Source of the DNA: Corella eumyota
Lineage: Eukaryota; Chordata; Ascidiacea; Phlebobranchia; Corellidae
Assembly (NCBI GenBank): GCA_963082875.1
Contig: OY720097.1
Span: forward strand, 9,742,501-9,806,500
Reading direction: 5' to 3'
DNA length: 64,000 nt
Below, piece by piece: positions 13,513 to 24,741 of this stretch; position 1 is the first letter of the stretch; the number at the start of each line of letters is the position of its first letter. The notes below the pieces were generated by a model that had not been told where the DNA came from, ran no database searches, and saw only the letters and a list, made by a program, of their open reading frames with translations. The position numbers and the translations under genes are program-made.

Positions 13513-14134
13513 ATTAAAAACGCTTAAAATTAAGACGTATTTTTATGGATCATTGTATTTAAACAAGTTAATTATTCGCTTAAAGCACCTATACATTTTT
13601 ACCAATTATTTTATGTAGTATTCATTTAAAAAGTTAAAAATTTTATGAGGCCGCAAGGTTTATTTATTGCCTTTACTGAAATTTCTTAAACTTTTACGTT
13701 GATTTTTTGTTTTTCAAATTGGTTTGAGTATACTTTTGGTGAAATTTGGAATTTAGGTTGCAAAAACCACTAAAAGAAAAATTTTCGTCACGTGACATGT
13801 GACCCACCAGTTTATGATCATGCACTGGCAAACACAGACTAGATTAATTTTTGTTTTACGTTGGTGTGTACCTAACACAATATCACCAAATAAAATTTAT
13901 ATTGGTGTTAGGTTCAACCACAGCATAGTTTTGAAACTTGATCAAAGCGCAACTAAAATTTTTTAATAATAAAAATAACATAAATAAATAATCTAACAAG
14001 ACATCATTATGAGCTTAACTAATTGAATTTTTTATCAGAAAATACAACAAAAGATTAATTGTGTGTAACTATCAACAAAAATAATGAGTCGTACTTAAAA
14101 TACGTATTTATTTAAATTAGTGATTTCGAATTAC
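13513..14134. other. Intergenic, nothing recognised
   Basis: AT-rich sequence between the lectin exon and the first hAT remnant. No ORF, RNA gene or repeat copy was identified. Confidence 0.4.
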
Positions 14135-14387
14135 TTTGTCATCTCTGCCTAATTTGCAACACATAGTTATTAATCAAGGCAATAAAGCTTTTAAAACTAC
14201 ATCAGTACATAAAGACTAAGCACCCCGAATTAAAAGACAATAAAGTGGCTGCATTTAAAGACAAACTAAAATTTTTGGATGATCGCGCCAACATAGGGCT
14301 ATTTAAATTACTTTGAAAGACAGCGAGTCTGAGCAAGCGTTTTCCAACCTTGTGTGCAGTCACTTGGACACAAGAGTATAATCGCTA
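14135..14387 (+). pseudogene. hAT transposase relic, 5' part with BED zinc-finger remnant
   Basis: In one plus-strand frame there is a decayed BED finger of the ZBED5-like hAT type. A CLIC pair is followed by a run containing KTKHPELKDNKVAAFKDKL, the typical end of the finger and start of the transposase. The frame is then broken repeatedly. The rest of this element continues at 20951, on the far side of the foldback insertion, with a large internal deletion of the catalytic region. It is clearly not functional. Confidence 0.6.
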
Positions 14388-14407
14388 TTTTCCAGGTAAC
14401 TCTCGCT

Positions 14408-14520
14408 GAGTCTGACTTAATCAACCTGACCAAAATATCGTACGTGATTGGCTGTTGGTATTCTCTGTTGCGTAACAGTAATCTCTGTTCCGTAACACAA
14501 AAATAACAATATATGCTTTT
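14408..14520 (+). repeat. Left outer terminal inverted repeat of foldback element
   Basis: It matches the reverse complement of 20857-20949 almost base for base from GAGTCTGACTTAATC to the ATATGCTTTT junction with the inner element. This copy has an extra internal duplication of about 20 bp around CTCTGTTGCGTAACAGTAAT. Confidence 0.85.
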
Positions 14521-14522
14521 AA

Positions 14523-17500
14523 ATAACAATGGGAGTTTTTACCGCGTAAATCTATAGTGTTATTCAGTTATAAAATTTTACGTTTGCATTAAATTCGAAA
14601 TGAACTTTTCAGGAAACACATTTGAGGGCCAGGTTTCTTTTTACACGGCAACAGGGGGAATGCAGGAGCATTTTAAAGCTCTTGGCTTGTAAAACTTGTA
14701 ATTCATTCTTGGAAAGAAGGGGATCCAAAGACTTAATATTTACTAATGAAATATTATATGGACCATTTTTTAACAAGTTTTTAAGTAAGCCCTTTTTTTT
14801 AAGTACCGCAATAGATGGAGTAACCTTCTTTATAATTGCTACTGGTGTTTTTGCTACATAGTTAGTATGGGGTTTTTTGACTGGCGGAATTTGAAAGTCG
14901 GACCCATCATCATAAAAGGAACACCCTTTTGGAAACAAAGAAGTTACTCGGTATAGGTCCCGCATAGAATCAGCATGTTTACCATGTCTTGATACAAACT
15001 TGTTTGCCTTTGGATACTTTCTCGGAAGCTCATCATGAACTGCTACTTTTGATTTAATTACTTTGGTTGATTTTTTTTTTATCTTTTCTTCTGATCCCAA
15101 CACTCGCAACCCACCATCATGTTTACAATTATTTCTCATATCCTCGATAACTTCATTTAGTGTCGCTTCAGCCTTCAACAAGGCTTCTTCTGAAGTAACA
15201 TCGAATGATAAATCTCTTATGGTTGTTAAAGCATTAGAGATTCTCGTTATTGTTGAGTGTTTTGTTTTCTCTTGTATTTTAAGTTGTTGTGATGGTGTTT
15301 TGGATTCACAATTGGGTTCGTGTCGTTGTGGTACTGTCTGTTTAATTTTGCATGTAGCTTGGTACACTGGATTTGTAGGATTAACAATGCAAGGATCCAA
15401 AATCATAAAAGGAGAATTTAGGTACCATGTAGGAAAATTTTCCCATGACACATCTGGAAATTTTTTGAAAATGCTAAACATGTTTGCATGGTAAACAGTT
15501 TCTTTTAAAGTCTACACATGAGCATTTTGGTCCCTGATAAATAGAAACTTCATAGACTTCTTTTGTTTCTGCGCTGTTCACATACAACATATCTTCTACT
15601 CTTGATATTGATTCACTAGAAATGTCAGTTGAACAAAGCATTCTTTTGATGCAATGTTTTATAATGTTGTGGGGTCTATCATGTAAAAAAGAAGGAACAT
15701 TACCATGGTATTGACGATAGTTATTGGAAGCCGCAAGGTTTTCATTTCTGTACCTAAAAAAGCAACAGCTACCGTTTTAGGTGTAAAATATAAAACAAAA
15801 CTTGATGATACTGCTACTATTCGGGTCACATATTAAAAATGATATACTAACCTTTGAAAACTTTCAGGCAAAAAGTCTTTATGTAACACTGTGATAACTC
15901 CAGATAAAGTCTGTCTGTGCGAAAGCGTATATGGCATTCCTTTAACGTTTTGTTTTGACTCTCCACACCATTGTTTGTGTTAATAATAACTTTGAGCTTA
16001 TTTACTCTATAGAGCCAAGCCCAGCGCTACAAAATAATGCAATAAAGATTAATAATGATTTTAATTTTATTTTTTTGATTAAATCTAAACACTTAGATAT
16101 GGTTTGTTGAATTACCTCTTTTGTAGGTTCCCAATATTTTTCAAAATAACTTTGAAACTTAGCATTATCATTCCAAATATTACTACTTTTCAACTGAGTT
16201 ATTGCCGTTGTAAACATCTCATCAGTATCTGCTGAGGCAACAAATCGCAATAAACCCAATGCACATTGTTGCTTGCTTTTATCACTAATGCTATTATCAT
16301 GTTTTCTCACCCATCTCCCCCATGCTTGTTCTCGGTGAAAGTCACAAATCAATACTCTACAGTCTTTCGATAAATAAAAAATATTAACAGCTTAATTGTT
16401 ATTTATGCTTTTTAAATAATATAATGTTTTTTTAGGCTAATATATATAACACCTTTAAAAATGGCCTCAATTGCAAGAATTTCAGCATCGCACTTATCTG
16501 TCATAAAATATAAGGGATTCCAATTGGGACACCATTTTCGCAAAACTTTAAGTGCCTCTTCAATATCATCAGCAGTTTCATTTTGTATAATAAAGGAACC
16601 AACAACTTGATAGTTAACGTTGGTCTTTACACAAAGAAAAAAAAGGGGAAGGGCATATTTTGATGTTTTGTAGGTAGCATCTAAAAGACACATCTCTTGC
16701 CCATACCTTTCAAGCAAACGTTTTTGCCAAGCAAATTAATGTACAAATAAAAGTGATTGCCTACACTTAATAAAAGGAATTTCATCCCATTCACTTTCTT
16801 GTTCTTTCACATTGTTTGCTTCTCCTGCCACATATGGTCAATACAAAACATTGTCATCAGTACCATATGACTTTTTCCATTCATCAATTAAAAGTTTTAC
16901 GTTGGTTGGATCGAATTTTGATAGTTTTTTATTTACAAATGCATAATAAAAGCTGTTTTTTAAATCCTTGATGCATGGATAAAATCTTCGATTTGTAGGA
17001 CATGGCAGGGGTTGATCTTTAAATAAATCATGTCTAACATAAAGAGCAATTGCTTTTTTAAGTTCACGGACACTGCTAACACCTTCGTCAAAAAGTTTTC
17101 CTATTTCAGCAATTTTTCGCTTATCCACTGTCTGCTGATATCCAGCTTCCTGTTACAATAATTTAATATTATTTTTTGTTTTATAGAAGTATTTAAATAT
17201 ATAACAATTTTTTTTTTTAAATAACCTTTCCAGTTACATGACCAACATATAAGTGGCTTGGTGGAAAATTTATTTTATAAACAATTCTAGATTTTATAGA
17301 TGATGGTGAGTTGCTCAGTTCATACTTTAAACTTTTGGATACTCGGTTTTTAAGTTGTTTCAATTCTTTTTTGCACTCATAAAAATTAATCTTGAAAATG
17401 TAATTTGTTATTAGAATGTTGCAATTGTGTTTTAGGCAGTAGTTAAAATGTTAAAATAAACCTTGTATGTTGGAAAAAGTTTTATTTTGGTAATGCTAAT

Positions 17501-18481
17501 GTTAGCAGGACAATTTGTTTTTTTTGATCCTTGTAAGCCCATGTATGTTCTAGGTACCACATGATCAATAAGCTAAAAATTGAAAATAATAAATTGTAAA
17601 TTATTAAGTAATTTTCAGTTTGACCTATCTTTAGCAAAATCATTATTAATATAATTTAAGTGGTTTACCTCTGGTATAACTTTACTCTTAGCTTTCAAGC
17701 TATTGCTACGGTCTTTGCCATGTTGACATTCCATATTAAAAAACTTTCAATAAATCTGTATGGTACAAAATCCTTGTTCCATAAAATTTGCTCACTTTTA
17801 CTCTTGTGGACTTGACGCTGTACAAACTTGGTCAAGGTGGAGGTTTCAAATTTAGTAATTGTGGCCTCAACCTCCTCAATTGTTGTAACAAACTAAAATA
17901 TTTGTATTTAAGATGTAATTTTAACATGATGTTTTTTAATAACAAAAGGATAATATAGTTTTTTAAAAATTAAAAAACAAAAATATTTTAGCTGTACCAC
18001 AGTCAGCATACTCGAAGGCGATTTTACTTCTGAAGTGTTCATTTCTTTTTTTTCCCTTCTGTTGCCCCTGCCTTTCTTGTTCCTGCAATATTCTAAAAAT
18101 AAACTATATATACGGTTAGTAGAAGCCTACTTGACTTCCTTAACTACTTTAAAAAACTTTATATAAAAGTAAAGGCTACACAATTTTCAAATAAGTTCAA
18201 AAGAATCAATATATTAAATATGGTAAAACGGTTTTAGTATAGAAAAGAACTGTTTTTGGTAGAAATAGTCTTAAAGAACTATAACCGGTTAATGTTTAAA
18301 AATTGAGCTTTAAAAAACGCAATCTACTACAGTAGTATTCTCTAAAAAATTAACATAAATGCCGTTAGTTAATTTTAATTACTAATAAAAAATACTACCT
18401 AAATGTCACACAATCTATCTATTAAAAATTTTATAACTGAATAACACTATAGATTTACGCGGTAAAAACTCCCATTGTTAT
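14523..18481. mobile_element. Inner DNA transposon with about 60-bp terminal inverted repeats
   Basis: The ends are perfect inverted repeats: 14523 onward begins ATAACAATGGGAGTTTTTAC and 18481 ends with its reverse complement. The match runs about 60 bp and includes CTATAGTGTTATTCAG. The flanks are TTAA at 14519-14522 and 18482-18485, which fits a TTAA target duplication, although TTTAAA is also shared. The element is 3.96 kb and carries one minus-strand transposase gene that starts near the right end and stops 86 bp inside the left end. It sits in the left arm of the foldback element, so it is the younger insertion. Confidence 0.8.
14609..18050 (-). pseudogene. MULE-type DDE transposase gene with introns, decayed
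   Basis: Spliced blocks read on the minus strand are 17669-17892, 17462-17572, 17226-17390, 16838-17149 continuing to about 16434, 16107-16350, 15820-16019, and 15790 down to 14609. A possible first exon lies at about 18000-18050. Landmarks in order are VGHVTG then FDEGV (N-terminal region), LLDATYKTSKYALPLFF (first catalytic D), FMTDKCDAE (second D), CDFHREQAWGRWVRK (the CxxH motif of MULE-like transposases), NNGVESQN (region of the catalytic E), and CSCVDFKRNCLPCKH (SWIM zinc finger). A basic tail of 290 aa follows. The coding sequence is interrupted by at least three frameshifts (near 17735, 15935 and 15485) and an in-frame stop near 16735, so it is inactive. A Kolobok relationship is possible given the TTAA flank, but the SWIM finger favours MULE. 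Confidence 0.75.
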
Positions 18482-18487
18482 TTAAAA

Positions 18488-19296
18488 GGTTGCCAGCAGC
18501 TTCGGCCGTGAGAAGGTTCGGCCTGCAAAAAACGCGGGGGGTCGGTGACGAAATTGCCGCGTAAAATGTCAGTTTAAGACCATATTTTACCGATATTCGA
18601 AATAAAATTTGACAAAAAGTATAATACATAAAAAAAATTTAACAAGTTGTTACTTTAAATATATATGTTAGTTTTTAGAATATTTATTTTTTTTTAAATT
18701 TTTGTTCCAAAAATGTATTTTTAAAACGGATTAAAGACGGGCGCTTATGGCCTGCATAATTTTTCATCTAACTGCGGAAAGTCCACGACGTAAAGCCCGC
18801 GTTTGATATTAACGTAAGACCGTATTTTATCGAAATTCAAAATAAAATTTGACAAAAAGTATAATATATAAAAAAATTTTAATTGGTTGTAACGTTAATG
18901 ACATACGTTAGTTTTTAGAATATTTATTTTTTTTAAGATTTATGTTTCAAAAACTAATTGTAAAACGAATTAAAGACAAGCGCTTTAGGCCGTCAAAATT
19001 TTACGACGAATCGCTCTCGGCCTGCGAAATTTTTCATTAAACTGCGGGGAGTCTCCAACGTAAAGCCCGCGTATACCTTTAATGCAAGACCATATTTTAC
19101 CAATATTCAAAATGAAATTTGGCAAAAAGTACAATAGTTACAAAAGTTTTTACCTGTTGTTAAGATAAATATATATGATAATTTTTGGAATATTTATTTT
19201 TTTTTAAATTTTTTTTTCGAAAACGTAATTTTAAAACGCATTAAAGACGGACGCTTTTGAGGTAAAAAATTCGTGCTAGCGTACATCCCATTGATT
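18488..19296 (+). repeat. Left long inverted arm with tandem subunits
   Basis: It is inverted relative to 20168-20860. Three subunits are marked by ATTAAAGACGG-type motifs at about 18731, 18971 and 19242 and by TTTGACAAAAAGTATAAT-type motifs at 18608, 18849 and 19116. The first subunit, which includes a GC-rich stretch near 18490-18560, has no counterpart in the right arm. The inner end is GTGCTAGCGTACATCC. Confidence 0.85.
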
Positions 19297-20167
19297 TTAA
19301 ATTTATATTATCAATATTTAAAACGAAATTACGGAAAAGTTTAATTATAATTTCAATCCTACTGAAATAAAACGCATTTCTAAAAAATAAAAAAAATCTT
19401 AACAAACACATAAGCATAAAATTTTAGGAAAAAGGGGAAATTGCTTTAAAACAATTATTTAAAAGATAAACTTTATTTTTTTGTACCAAATCCACTATAT
19501 AAAAAAATCCAAGTTTATTTAATATACAATCCCAGATTTAAAATACAAAGCAATATTAACCCCCGGATTCAAACTGATGTTTATTAATTACCCCCAGTTT
19601 AAAACTTTTGTTTATTATTTAGCCCCAACAACATAAAAAATGTTATCAAATCCCAAGTTTTTTTTAATTAACAGCCCCAAATTTAAAATACAATTCATTA
19701 TTTACCCCCGGATTCAAATTTTAGTTTATTATTTACCCCCAGATCCAATCTTTAGTTTAATTAACACCAGCTATAAACTTTAATTTATTAATAACCACTA
19801 GTTTTAAACTTCAGTTTATAATTTAAAATAGACTAAAAATTCAGCTTTATACCAGCTTTACTTTTTAAATTTGGTGCCAAATAACAAACTGAAAACTCTT
19901 AAACCATTAAAACTAAAAACAAACAAAAAATCCTAAATTTGTTTTACATAAACCAAAATTTAATTTAAAAAAAATTGAATTACTTAACAATAAACAAACT
20001 TTTATTTGCAAAAAAACAAATTTGTTTTAAAAAAACCTAAAACTTAAAATTAATTAAAAAAATAAAATCTAGTTTACAAATACCGAAATTTGATTTATTA
20101 AAAACAATTTTTACATGTTGAAAACTAATAACCTAAACTAATAACCTGATAATATAAGTTTAACATC
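19297..20167. repeat. Foldback loop with degenerate CCCCC-bearing tandem repeat
   Basis: From about 19490 to 19870 a motif of about 45-60 bp recurs in degenerate form. It alternates CCCCC(G/A)GATTCAAA or CCCCAAATTTAAA with TTTATTATTTA. The rest of the loop is extremely A-rich and T-rich. No ORF is present. Confidence 0.6.
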
Positions 20168-20860
20168 AATTGGATGTACGCTAGCACGAAATTTTGACCT
20201 CAAAAGCGTCCGTCTTTAATGCGTTTCAAAATTACGTTTTCGAAAACAAAATTAAAAAAAAAATATTCCAAAAATTAACATATATATTTATCTTAACAAC
20301 AGGTTAAAACTTTTTTAACTATTGTACCTTTTGCCAAATTTCATTTTGAATATTGGTAAAATATGGTCTTGCATTAAAGGTATACGCGGGCTTTACGTTG
20401 CAGACTCCCCGCAGTTTAATGAAAAATTTCGCAGGCCGAGAGCGATTCGTCGTAAAATTTTGAAGGCCTAAAGCACTTGTCTTTAATCCGTTTTACAATT
20501 AGTTTTTGAAACATAAATCTTAAAAAAAATAAATATTCTAAAAACTAACGTATGTCATTAACGTTACAACCAATTAAAATTTTTTATATATTATACTTTT
20601 TGTCAAATTTTATTTTGAATTTCGATAAAATACGGTCTTACGTTAATATCAAACGCGGGCTTTACGTCGTGGACTTTCCGCAGTTAGATGAAAAATTATG
20701 CAGGCCATAAGCGCCCGTCTTTAATCCGTTTTAAAAATACAATTTTGGAACAAAAATTTAAAAAAAAATAAATATTCTAAAAACTAACATATATATTTAA
20801 AGTAACAACTTGTTAAATTTTTTTTTAACATATATATTTAAAGTAACAACTTGTTAAAAA
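20168..20860 (-). repeat. Right long inverted arm with tandem subunits
   Basis: Reverse complement of the left arm, starting at GGATGTACGCTAGCAC. Near its outer end (about 20788-20857) a 34-bp piece ending CAACTTGTTAAA is duplicated, and one subunit present in the left arm is missing. Confidence 0.85.
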
Positions 20861-20949
20861 GCATATATTGTTATTTTTGTGTTACGGAACAGAGAATACC
20901 AACAGCCAATCACGTACGATATTTTGGTCAGGTTGATTAAGTCAGACTC
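20857..20949 (-). repeat. Right outer terminal inverted repeat of foldback element
   Basis: Reverse complement of 14408-14520 without the left copy's short duplication. It is followed at once by TAATCGCTA, the second copy of the candidate 9-bp target duplication. Confidence 0.85.
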
Positions 20950-20950
20950 G

Positions 20951-21285
20951 TAATCGCTACATTGCAAATGATGGTAGCCTAAAATATATTTTTGATACAA
21001 CGACTTTACCAACGTTTTGAATCAAGATCTAGCCCGAATACCCCGACTTTGCCATAAAAGCACTAAAAACTTTGTTGCCATTTCCGACATCCTCTTTATG
21101 CGAATCTGGATTTTCTGTCGTAGTCCGATGCCATGACCGGTTCGCCACACTATCGGACTGCCAGCAACAAAAACGAAATCGCAAAACAAACTTGGCGTGA
21201 GGGACACCTTGCGGGTTTCGATAATATCCGCGTGGGAGCGTCTCTTTGCGGCAAAACAAGCTCAAGGTTCTTTTTCAATTCAAAG
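20951..21285 (+). pseudogene. hAT transposase relic, C-terminal dimerisation part
   Basis: The plus strand encodes ALKTLLPFPTSSLCESGFS, the hallmark of the C-terminal dimerisation region of ZBED5-like hAT transposases. In another frame it encodes WERLFAAKQAQGS, which matches the usual end of that family. At least one frameshift separates the two and in-frame stops are present. With 14135-14387 it forms a single older relic into which the foldback element jumped. Confidence 0.7.
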
Positions 21286-22346
21286 TGAAAAAATTTTAGT
21301 GTTAAAGCGGTTCGCCGTGCAAAAAAGGTTGCAACTCCTGGTGTAGGTAACCAAAATACTAATATATTTTCTTATTCTTTTCTGTGTACCGGTTTTACAA
21401 TTTCCAAGGCTAAAGTTTGTAAATGTTTGTTTATGTAACAAAAATTGTATCTAAAAGTATAATTACAATAACACAGTTGCAATCTTTTTAACGCCTTTTA
21501 TGTTACCACTTTATTGGATTTCCCATGTTTGGTATTTAAACTTTGTTAAAGTTTTTTTATTTGTATTTTATATATACTTTAAAAATGCCTTATTAAACTT
21601 TTTTTTCATATTGGTAAATTCTTTTAAGAAAAATTTTTCTTAAGTTTTTTTTTTTCATATAATAAAATCTTACAAATAAAGGCTTATTTTGCTTTAATTG
21701 AAAAAAACAAAGGTGGGTTAAACAGACGGTAGGGTTAAGTAAAATATCACTAGTCAAAATAGTATCGTTAAAATTGCTATTCACTTAAAAATATCTTAAT
21801 ATTTTATACAAAAATAGGATTTTAATGGCAAAATGTTTTTAATTACTGTTTTCATAAATTTAACTATAAATGGATTTAAACCCAAGTTTACTCCTGTTAA
21901 ACAAAAAAAGATTATTATTTTGAAAACCACATCTTGGCCTTGATTATTATACAGAAAGAAATTAAGCAACCAAAATAAAGTTTAGTAATTATAACAAAGT
22001 AATTTTAAACGGTATTTATATTTGCGTACATGTCACTGCAAAGCTTTAAATTTTTTAAAACATTATTTATAGACCTTTTAATTTTCATAATATTAAAAAT
22101 TTTGGGGTAAAAAATTTATGACATATTTTTATTTCTATATCGATTGAAAAACAACAGTTTTCTCTGTCTTTACAGGTAATAAAACTAAAAAATTGAAAAA
22201 TATTTACTTAAAATCAACTAAATTAAATGCGAAACTAGAATATTATCAGATTAAATTAACCCGTTTTATTGACAATTTTTACAAAAGATTAAAATGTAAG
22301 TAAGAAAAGTGGAAAATGGTTAAACATTGGTAAAAAGATTGTCTCT
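21286..22346. other. Intergenic, nothing recognised except a polyA signal
   Basis: AT-rich spacer downstream of WTAP. TTTATT at 22265-22270 reads AATAAA on the minus strand, about 77 bp after the WTAP stop, and is a good polyadenylation signal for it. No other gene or repeat was seen. Confidence 0.45.
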
Positions 22347-24741
22347 CTAATTATGGTTAGTTACCTGATGTTCTTGTACACCATTAAACGAGCCATTGTT
22401 ACTTAAAACATCAGTAAGTATGTTGTCAGTTGAGTTTTTTATAGTATTCATAGTACCACAATCCTCAATTTCAAGTTTGGGTTTTAGAATTGAATCGATT
22501 AAGGTTCTATTTACTGCACCTAAAACTGGTTCCTTTTTATCTGAGTTGTTTTTGTAATTATTTGAACTGAATTTAAGATCATTTTTACAATCGGTTAGTT
22601 CTGATTTAAGCTGCGACTCATTATCAAAACAAATATTTTGATGCTCGTAATTTGGCGTCCTTTCATTTGAATTATAATCATTACAATTTCCAGTGTGATT
22701 ATTTTCTGTTATTGAAGTAATATAAGCTTTTATATCAGGATCGTTTGAATTATCGCTCTCAATACTAGTTCTGCTTTCCCACGTGTCACCTGTATCATTA
22801 TTCCAGTCTATTATCTTTTCCTCTCTTGGGGTTCCCTGACTTTCAAGTGGACTTTTTGACCCTTTTTCATGATGCAGTGGTGTAGAACAAGCACTAGAAT
22901 GATCTTCATCATGAAAATACGGTTCCTCATAATTTTCTACATTGCTTTCATCTAGTTTGTTGGAATAAAACATTATGTTATTGGGGCTCTCGCTTTTAAA
23001 ATCATCCATATTGCTTTTATTACCTTTGTTGTCGTTTTTGTTTGTCTGTTTTACTTCTTGTTGAACCAGATTGTTCTTAATGGTTTTGTCATCGCTTTTG
23101 TGATTCAGTTGGGTTTCTTTCTGTTTTATGTTCAAAAGTTGTTTCTGAAGAACTTGGATAGTACTTTGCATTCCTTCAACCTCTTCGTCAAGTTGGATAA
23201 CAAATTCATTTAATTCTGAAAGTTATAAGGCAAAATACTAAGACAGAAATATAAAAATTGTTTATACCAAACTTCAAGTCGTATTTTTCAACGTAAAATA
23301 ATGTTTAACAATTCAACAATAAAAAGTGATTTGCTGAGGGAAACGTGCAAAACTTAACTTTATTTTTACCTTGAAAAATTCTTTAAGGGCATTGAATAAG
23401 TAAGTGTATTTATTTGGTATCAAATTGGTATCATGCAATTACAAAGATAAAATTTTTAATGAAATTGATTTTGTAGTTTTCGTGATAACGTCTTTAAAAT
23501 TTTCACACAACTTAACAGAAGTAATTGGCAATTATCTAATAGGATGACTTTTAATTGCTCTGCAAAATATTCTGACATGTACCAACCGAACACTTGAAAA
23601 ATAAATATTTATACACTTACCATCCTGACTAGCTTTTAGTTCGTCGTTATATTTAGTTTGAAGAGCCAGCTCAGCCTCAAGTTGAGCAGTTTTGCCTTGG
23701 GATAGTTGCTCACCCAACTCTTGATTCTCTGCTATTAGAGTTCGACATCTTGACATCAACTTTTTGCCATTTTGACTGCACATAAAAGTAAAAAAATAGG
23801 TGTATTAGCAAAATAGATAAAACTATTTCAATTAAGTTTTTTATTAACAAAATTAATAAAGGTATTTTTAAAAATTTGTTAAATGATTGTTGCTTTGTTT
23901 TAAACTATATTTTTCTGTACCTGTCAGGAGTAAACTTCCATGCACTCAGTTCATTTTGTGCCTGTTCAAGTTTATCTTTTGTTTGCTGGAGCTCCTCTCT
24001 CATTTTTCCAAACAACAAGTTAACCCCCGGATCCAAATTGGCTTGACGAAGACTTTGGATTACTATATTTTCTTGTGACTTTTTAATGTGGGCAATTTGT
24101 GCCTAAAATAAGTTCAAGTATTTATACAAGACTTGTTATTGGCAGCTTGGTAAAGTTTCATAAATTTGTTAAACTTACAGCACAGTCTTGAGCTTCCTGT
24201 TCCTTGTTAGCAAGTCTCATTACCAAAACATTTTCTCGTCGACCTGACTCTGTTAAGGAACCTGAATGCATTTCTAATATTTTTAAAATATTTAAAAACT
24301 TAAACTGTAAGAATTGAGGTTGTAAAACCTAATTTTATGTGTTTTGTTGATGTAATTAGTCTGCAATTTTAATTTGAAACTCCACATTAAAAAAAAAATT
24401 AAAAACGGGTTTGTTGTCATGTCACTTTAGTATATTTGACAACACAATCAAATTACAGGGGTTTTAAAATATTTTGAATTAAGATATATATAATTTTCGG
24501 TATTTAAACTTTAGGGAAACATTTAAACAGTCAATCCTAACAAAAAAATTAAAAAATTTTAGTTAAATTTTTGTTGGTCACCTGTTAAAGGATTAATGCT
24601 TTGTTTGTTTTCTAATTGTTGAATATATTCTTGGAGCACCTTGACTTTTTTAATTAATTCATCCTTATTTAATTCATCCAAATTTTCACTTGTTGAAATT
24701 CGACTTCGTTTCGCTGGTGGACTAGTTAGGGCATTGTCCAT
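22347..24741 (-). CDS. WTAP: WTAP, regulatory subunit of the m6A mRNA methyltransferase complex
   Basis: Five exons are placed at 24582-24741, 24179-24261, 23921-24102, 23621-23775 and 22347-23215. They join in frame to 482 aa. The N-terminus has a basic PPAKRSR nuclear-localisation-like patch. Residues from about 20 to 240 form the long coiled coil, with family landmarks RRENVLVMRLANKEQE, KLEQAQNELSAWKFTPD, GKKLMSRCRTLI, ENQELGEQLSQGKTAQLEAE and IQLDEEVEGMQSTI. These match vertebrate WTAP and fly Fl(2)d closely. The C-terminal half is low-complexity, rich in N, S, D and E, and somewhat longer than in human WTAP (396 aa). In known systems WTAP anchors METTL3-METTL14 in nuclear speckles and links to VIRMA and ZC3H13; it also affects splicing. 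A GTAACT donor-like site just before the stop leaves open an extra 3' exon. Confidence 0.95.

Larger units (their letters stand above)
14388..20950. mobile_element. Foldback-like DNA transposon split by an inner transposon
   Basis: Terminal inverted repeats of about 90-110 bp lie at 14408-14520 and 20857-20949 (GAGTCTGACTTAATCAACC at the outer end). Inside these are long inverted arms, 18488-19296 and 20168-20860, built of three tandem subunits of about 240-270 bp. The subunits are recognised by ATTAAAGACGGGCGCTT-like and AAAGCCCGCGT motifs. The arms face each other across a loop of about 0.9 kb. A 9-bp direct repeat, TAATCGCTA, at 14379-14387 and 20951-20959 is the likely target-site duplication. 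Nine bp is the size used by MULE-superfamily transposons, some of which have long, internally repeated inverted repeats. The left end carries about 20 bp (14388-14407) that the right end lacks. Without the inner insertion the element would be about 2.6 kb and non-coding. Confidence 0.75.

Noticed and set aside
14622-15494. Plus-strand ORFs of 79 and 143 aa
   Set aside because: They are antisense shadows of the transposase tail read on the minus strand.
21029-21265. 78-aa and 61-aa minus-strand ORFs
   Set aside because: They are antisense to the hAT C-terminal relic, whose plus-strand frames carry the recognisable family motif.
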